Assembly (NCBI GenBank): GCA_023213395.1
Contig: CM041465.1
Coordinates: 226,865,741 to 226,929,740, forward strand
Origin: Cycas panzhihuaensis
Lineage: Eukaryota; Cycadophyta
DNA length: 64,000 nucleotides
Reading direction: 5' to 3'
Shown here: in pieces, positions 60,701-64,000 of the stretch
How positions within the stretch are numbered: position 1 is the stretch's first letter
Layout: the number at the start of each line of letters is the position of its first letter
The notes under the pieces: generated by a model
Told to the model about the DNA's origin: nothing
The model's input: only the letters and a program-made list of their open reading frames with translations
Databases searched by the model: none
Translations under genes and position numbers: made by a program

Positions 60701-62350
60701 TAGGTGGGTATAACAATTATTAAAGGATGCTCCTTCTCCTTCTACAACTGCTAAAAGGCCTTCAAAGATGAGACACTCCACAAATTTTGCCTTAATGGCA
60801 TGCATCCTAGAATCACCTGAGCCTTCTCTATTTGAGGAGGTAGTCAAAGACCAAATATGAAAAGCAGTTATGGATAAAGAGATGAACTCCATCATAAAAA
60901 ATGACAGTTAGGAGTTGATAGAATTTCCACCTAGGAAAAGGGTAATTAAGTATAGATGGCCATACAAAATAAAATTCTAGATAGATGGCATTGTCGAGTG
61001 CCATAAAGCTTGCCTTGTAGTAAAAGCTTTTAAACAATAGGATGGGATTGACTATGATGAGACCTTTACATCAGTAGCCAATATGACTACATTTCGTATG
61101 GTTGTGTCACTAGTAGCCCAATTTAATTGGCTTGTCTACCAAATGAATATGAAGAGTGCTTTCCTCAATAGAGAGCTTAAAAAGATATTTTCTTGAAATA
61201 ACCCCCTAGTTATGGTATTCCAAGCCAAGAACACTTAGTATATAAATTCAAGAAAGCCCTATATAGACTCAAGTAGGTACCATGTGCCTAGTATGTAAAG
61301 ATTGATACCTTTCTCATATAGCATGGATTTAATCATTTACCCTCTGACCCAGACCTATACATTCAGGTTAGAGATAACATGATCATAATCATTATTCTCT
61401 ATGTGCATAATCTTGTAATCACTGGAAATGACACTGAAGGTATTGCCTAGCTTTGGTCTGAATTGAAAAGTAACTTTGAGATGATAGATCTTGAGTTTCT
61501 TCATTACTTCCTTATAATTGAAGTTTAACAAGAACTAGGCCACATCTTCCTAACTCAAACAAAATATGCCAATGAGCTCTAACAAAGATTTAGGATGATA
61601 GAATGCAAACCAATATCAATTCCTATGGAGATAGGAACTAAGTTGAATCTGGATAAATAAAGAAAGTCTTTTTGTCCCAGTTTATATTGGCAATTAGTTG
61701 GAAGTCTCATCTATCTCACCTACACTCAACTAGACATATCATATGTAGTAGGAATTTTCTCTAGGTATATGTCATAACCTAGAGCATCACATTAAAAAGC
61801 CATAACTAAGATCCTCAAATATATTCATGGCACACATTAGTTTGGTCTTGAATACAACCAAACTAACTCCCCTATCCTGAAGGGACATATAGATGTTGAT
61901 TAGGCAAGTTGTTAGGACACTCACCATTTAACTTCAGGATATTGCTTTGATATGAACTCAGTTATAATCTCATAGAGCTATAAGAAGCATCCAAATGTTG
62001 CCCTTTCCTCTACCAAAGTAGAATGCAAAGTAGTTGTACATGCCATAATAGAGTTGGTTTGTCTCAAAAGGATTCTCATTGAGCTTAGACTTTAAAAATA
62101 TTCACCCACCATCCTTTATTGTAATAATCAAAGTGTATTGAAAATGATGAATAATCTTGTATTCCATACTAGAACCAAGCATATTAAGGTTCATCATCAC
62201 TTTATCTATAAACTTGTCAAGAACAAAGAAGTTAATCTCGCTTACCATCCAACTGAGGACCAAGTTGCACATATCTTCACCAAAGCACTTGTTAAACCAA
62301 AGTTTAAGTAGTTTTGACACAACCTTAGCATCAGAAGAAATGAAGCTACT
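57701..62350 (+). pseudogene. gag-pol of copia F
   Basis: Gag from ATG 57701, aligned with C throughout (MNDFWAFVNGDIPL; ALYERKDESRSLTLKAF). CCHC box at 58592-58633 with all three Cys turned into Tyr. QQGGP-type tail at about 58700-58960. Protease LGATRHMTRSEKM at about 59135-59175. Integrase at about 59620-60476: first Asp changed to Asn (59808-59810), TFIDDFLRK, RSDNGGKY, and DGVVKRIN with Glu changed to Lys. RT: DGIDYDETFTSVANMTTFRM at about 61040-61100, YVDD altered to YVHN at 61400-61411, LVGSLIYLTYTQLDISYVVG. RNase H CNNQSV and HPTEDQVAHIFTKAL to 62290. It shares several stop positions with C. Confidence 0.91.
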
Positions 62351-62362
62351 ATTAAGGGAGGG

Positions 62363-62751
62363 TATTAAAACTTTATACTAACACCCTTACTTCAATGCAT
62401 TTTTATGTACATCATGTGTATTTTATACTTTATACAACCCATAATATAAATTTAATCATGTTTTATATTGATGTTGTGTTTGTTTTATGTGTTGCTTAGT
62501 TAGTCAAATATATTATTCAAAATCTTGGTGGGATGCTTATAAATTAAGCCTCACATTCTTCATTTGTATATGATTTTTAAGTATATATGGAAGCTCTATC
62601 TTTCTTGAGCCTCACGTAGTGACCAATTTGCTTGTGAATGATTTATCTCAGTTATACTCTTATTTTTTGCGTCTTTATTGTATTATTATATTAGTATACC
62701 TTAATACTCTGCCAATAGCACATGAATCTTAGATCTTGGATGATTTTATGA
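62363..62751 (+). repeat. 3' LTR of F
   Basis: 389 bp. The PPT attaagggaggg (62351-62362) precedes it and the duplicated target tcctt follows. Confidence 0.9.
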
Positions 62752-63510
62752 TCCTTGGCCTTACTCCTAATCCAAACTACCTTAACCCTCTCACCTACTA
62801 TTCCATTTTTAATCTTCTATATACTTAGTCCCCTAATCTTATCCAAAACATATAGCATCCTTATCTCTTACTTCCTTCACTTAAATTCCACTCCCCAAAT
62901 ATCCCTCGTATGGGCCTCCACCCCCTAATTTATTTCATCATCCTTACTCCCCACTATTATCATCTAACTTTTCATTTTTTATATGTCTCTTTATTTCCAT
63001 TATCAACTATATCAACCAATTATTACACCCCTTTATATCTCAAATTTCTCTTACAAAGTCTTCATACTTCTTGTTACTTAATTCCATATAAAGGTTACCC
63101 TACCATCCTTAATCTCTATATCTCTCTTACCATTTTATATCATCTCTTAATACATACTCATGTATTCCTTATTTTTTCCCCAATTCATATAAATAAGTTA
63201 TTTTCCCATATAAAACAACCTAATAGAGTTTGACACCCCATTCCTTACCCTTCTTCCATTATTCCCATGTGTAGAATACTCCCTAATCTCTCACATAGTC
63301 TATAATTGCCTTATTTTCCCTCTAAGTTCTTAGCTCTATTACATATAGAATCTAAATTATACCTTGCATTATATTTTGTCTAACCAACTTAGTTCCTAAA
63401 TTCTATATACCCCTCTTATGTATCCTTGTCTTAACTAATTCTTCATATAAGATTACACTCTTATTCTTTGTTCACTTCAAAACCACTTGGATATATAAGC
63501 TCCATATTTT
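62752..63510 (+). other. G-depleted tract, right of F
   Basis: Continuation of 42241-42428. Counts: 62821-62880 has 19 C and 2 G, 62941-63000 has 16 C and 1 G, and 63001-63060 has 16 C and 1 G. The 107-aa frame at 62910-63233 is Leu/Ile/Tyr/His-rich and is best explained by this composition. Possibly gypsy M 3' UTR/LTR. Confidence 0.5.
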
Positions 63511-64000
63511 TATAGATATTCTCACTTTGTTCTAAGGAAGAAATCTCATCACTACAATATGGAAGGCACATATAATATCTTAAGAAACTTGAAGCCTCAA
63601 CACAAAAGTTCCAAGTGCTAATAAAAGTCGCTACTATTCCATGGAAATGTTTTAAGAACAAGGATGTTGAATATTCTATAGTCAAGGCTACTCTATTAAA
63701 TAAATAGATTTTAAGAGACATATATGTTCTACTAATAGGATATCATAAGGAATCATCAATAAATAGAGATGATCCCTGGTGTTCATTAAATCTTAAAAAT
63801 ATTTGGAGAACCCAACAGATTGAGGAGGTACTTACTACGTGTCAGCAAGGGCCTAAGCATGACTAAGTGGATTAAAGGGGGGCTATCCCTAAAAACATGT
63901 GCAAGGTTTAAGTAAAAGGTAAATCAAAATAGAAGCATCATCTATATATCCTTCAACTTTGATTAAAAAAACTCCATTTTTAATAGGGGATGGTATGTTA
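63511..64000. other. right edge, no feature recognised
   Basis: Composition returns to normal (A-rich, more G). No LTR end, PBS or protein motif seen on either strand. Confidence 0.45.

Larger units (their letters stand above)
42429..62751 (+). mobile_element. Ty1/copia element F, with E nested inside
   Basis: A plus-strand copia element with LTRs 42429-42807 and 62363-62751 and a perfect target duplication tcctt (42424-42428 and 62752-62756). The 20.3-kb span shrinks to about 7.4 kb when E (with G inside it) is removed. It is the same family as C by LTR, leader and protein. It retains the RT and RNase H that C lacks, but all catalytic motifs are damaged. Confidence 0.93.

Noticed and set aside
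10844-62350. Reassignment of TAA/TAG to Gln (variant code)
   Set aside because: Gln is still written CAA/CAG at many conserved sites, and Cys-to-Tyr, Trp-to-stop, catalytic changes, frameshifts and deletions accompany the stops. Mutational decay explains all of this.
62910-63233. 107-aa open frame, plus strand
   Set aside because: Leu/Ile/Tyr/His-rich composition follows from a G-depleted tract; no domain, start context or conservation visible.

Overview
This window is intergenic, repeat-only DNA of a land plant (inference). It is very AT-rich (about 30% GC by eye). Everything recognisable is decayed LTR retrotransposon: Ty1/copia elements with plant-type gag (UBN2-like), CCHC knuckle, PR, IN, RT and RNase H remnants, initiator-Met-tRNA primer sites (TGGTATYAGAGC-like) and 5-bp target duplications, plus Ty3/gypsy pol fragments. 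I see no host gene, tRNA, rRNA or CRISPR array. The longest open frame is 205 aa. The species cannot be named from this sequence.

Layout. 1-4167: element A, a non-coding LTR element whose 5' LTR is cut by the window start; it sits at the left edge of a minus-strand gypsy relic (B, 4168-7949). 7950-24039: a left nest. J, a small minus-strand LTR element, is interrupted by copia C (+, 8455-22500), whose 3' LTR is split by copia D (-, 14588-22308). 24574-28476: H, a non-coding minus-strand LTR element. 28630 to about 39560: copia K (+) with copia L (-, 29871-36387) inside its protease/integrase region. About 39560-64000: a right nest. Gypsy relic M (+) is split by copia F (+, 42429-62751), F holds copia E (+, 43260-56157), and E holds gag-only element G (-, 49073-53842). 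Exact target duplications support D (tgtat), L (taaac), F (tcctt) and G (aatag). C and F are one family. D and E share a related gag-pol. D also carries a fossil LTR of the G type.

Common themes. (1) Reading frames are mostly conserved but dotted with TAA/TAG where relatives have Gln, Cys-to-Tyr changes in the CCHC box and altered catalytic motifs. This is a transition-rich, CpA-to-TpA-like decay, and all six copia CCHC boxes are broken. (2) A non-coding leader block just upstream of gag is strongly conserved between the C/F and D/E families. (3) Primer-binding sites are repeated in tandem in D, G and H, and in H the duplicated PBS has become part of both LTRs. These three points are the main candidates for something new. 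No autonomous element remains intact.
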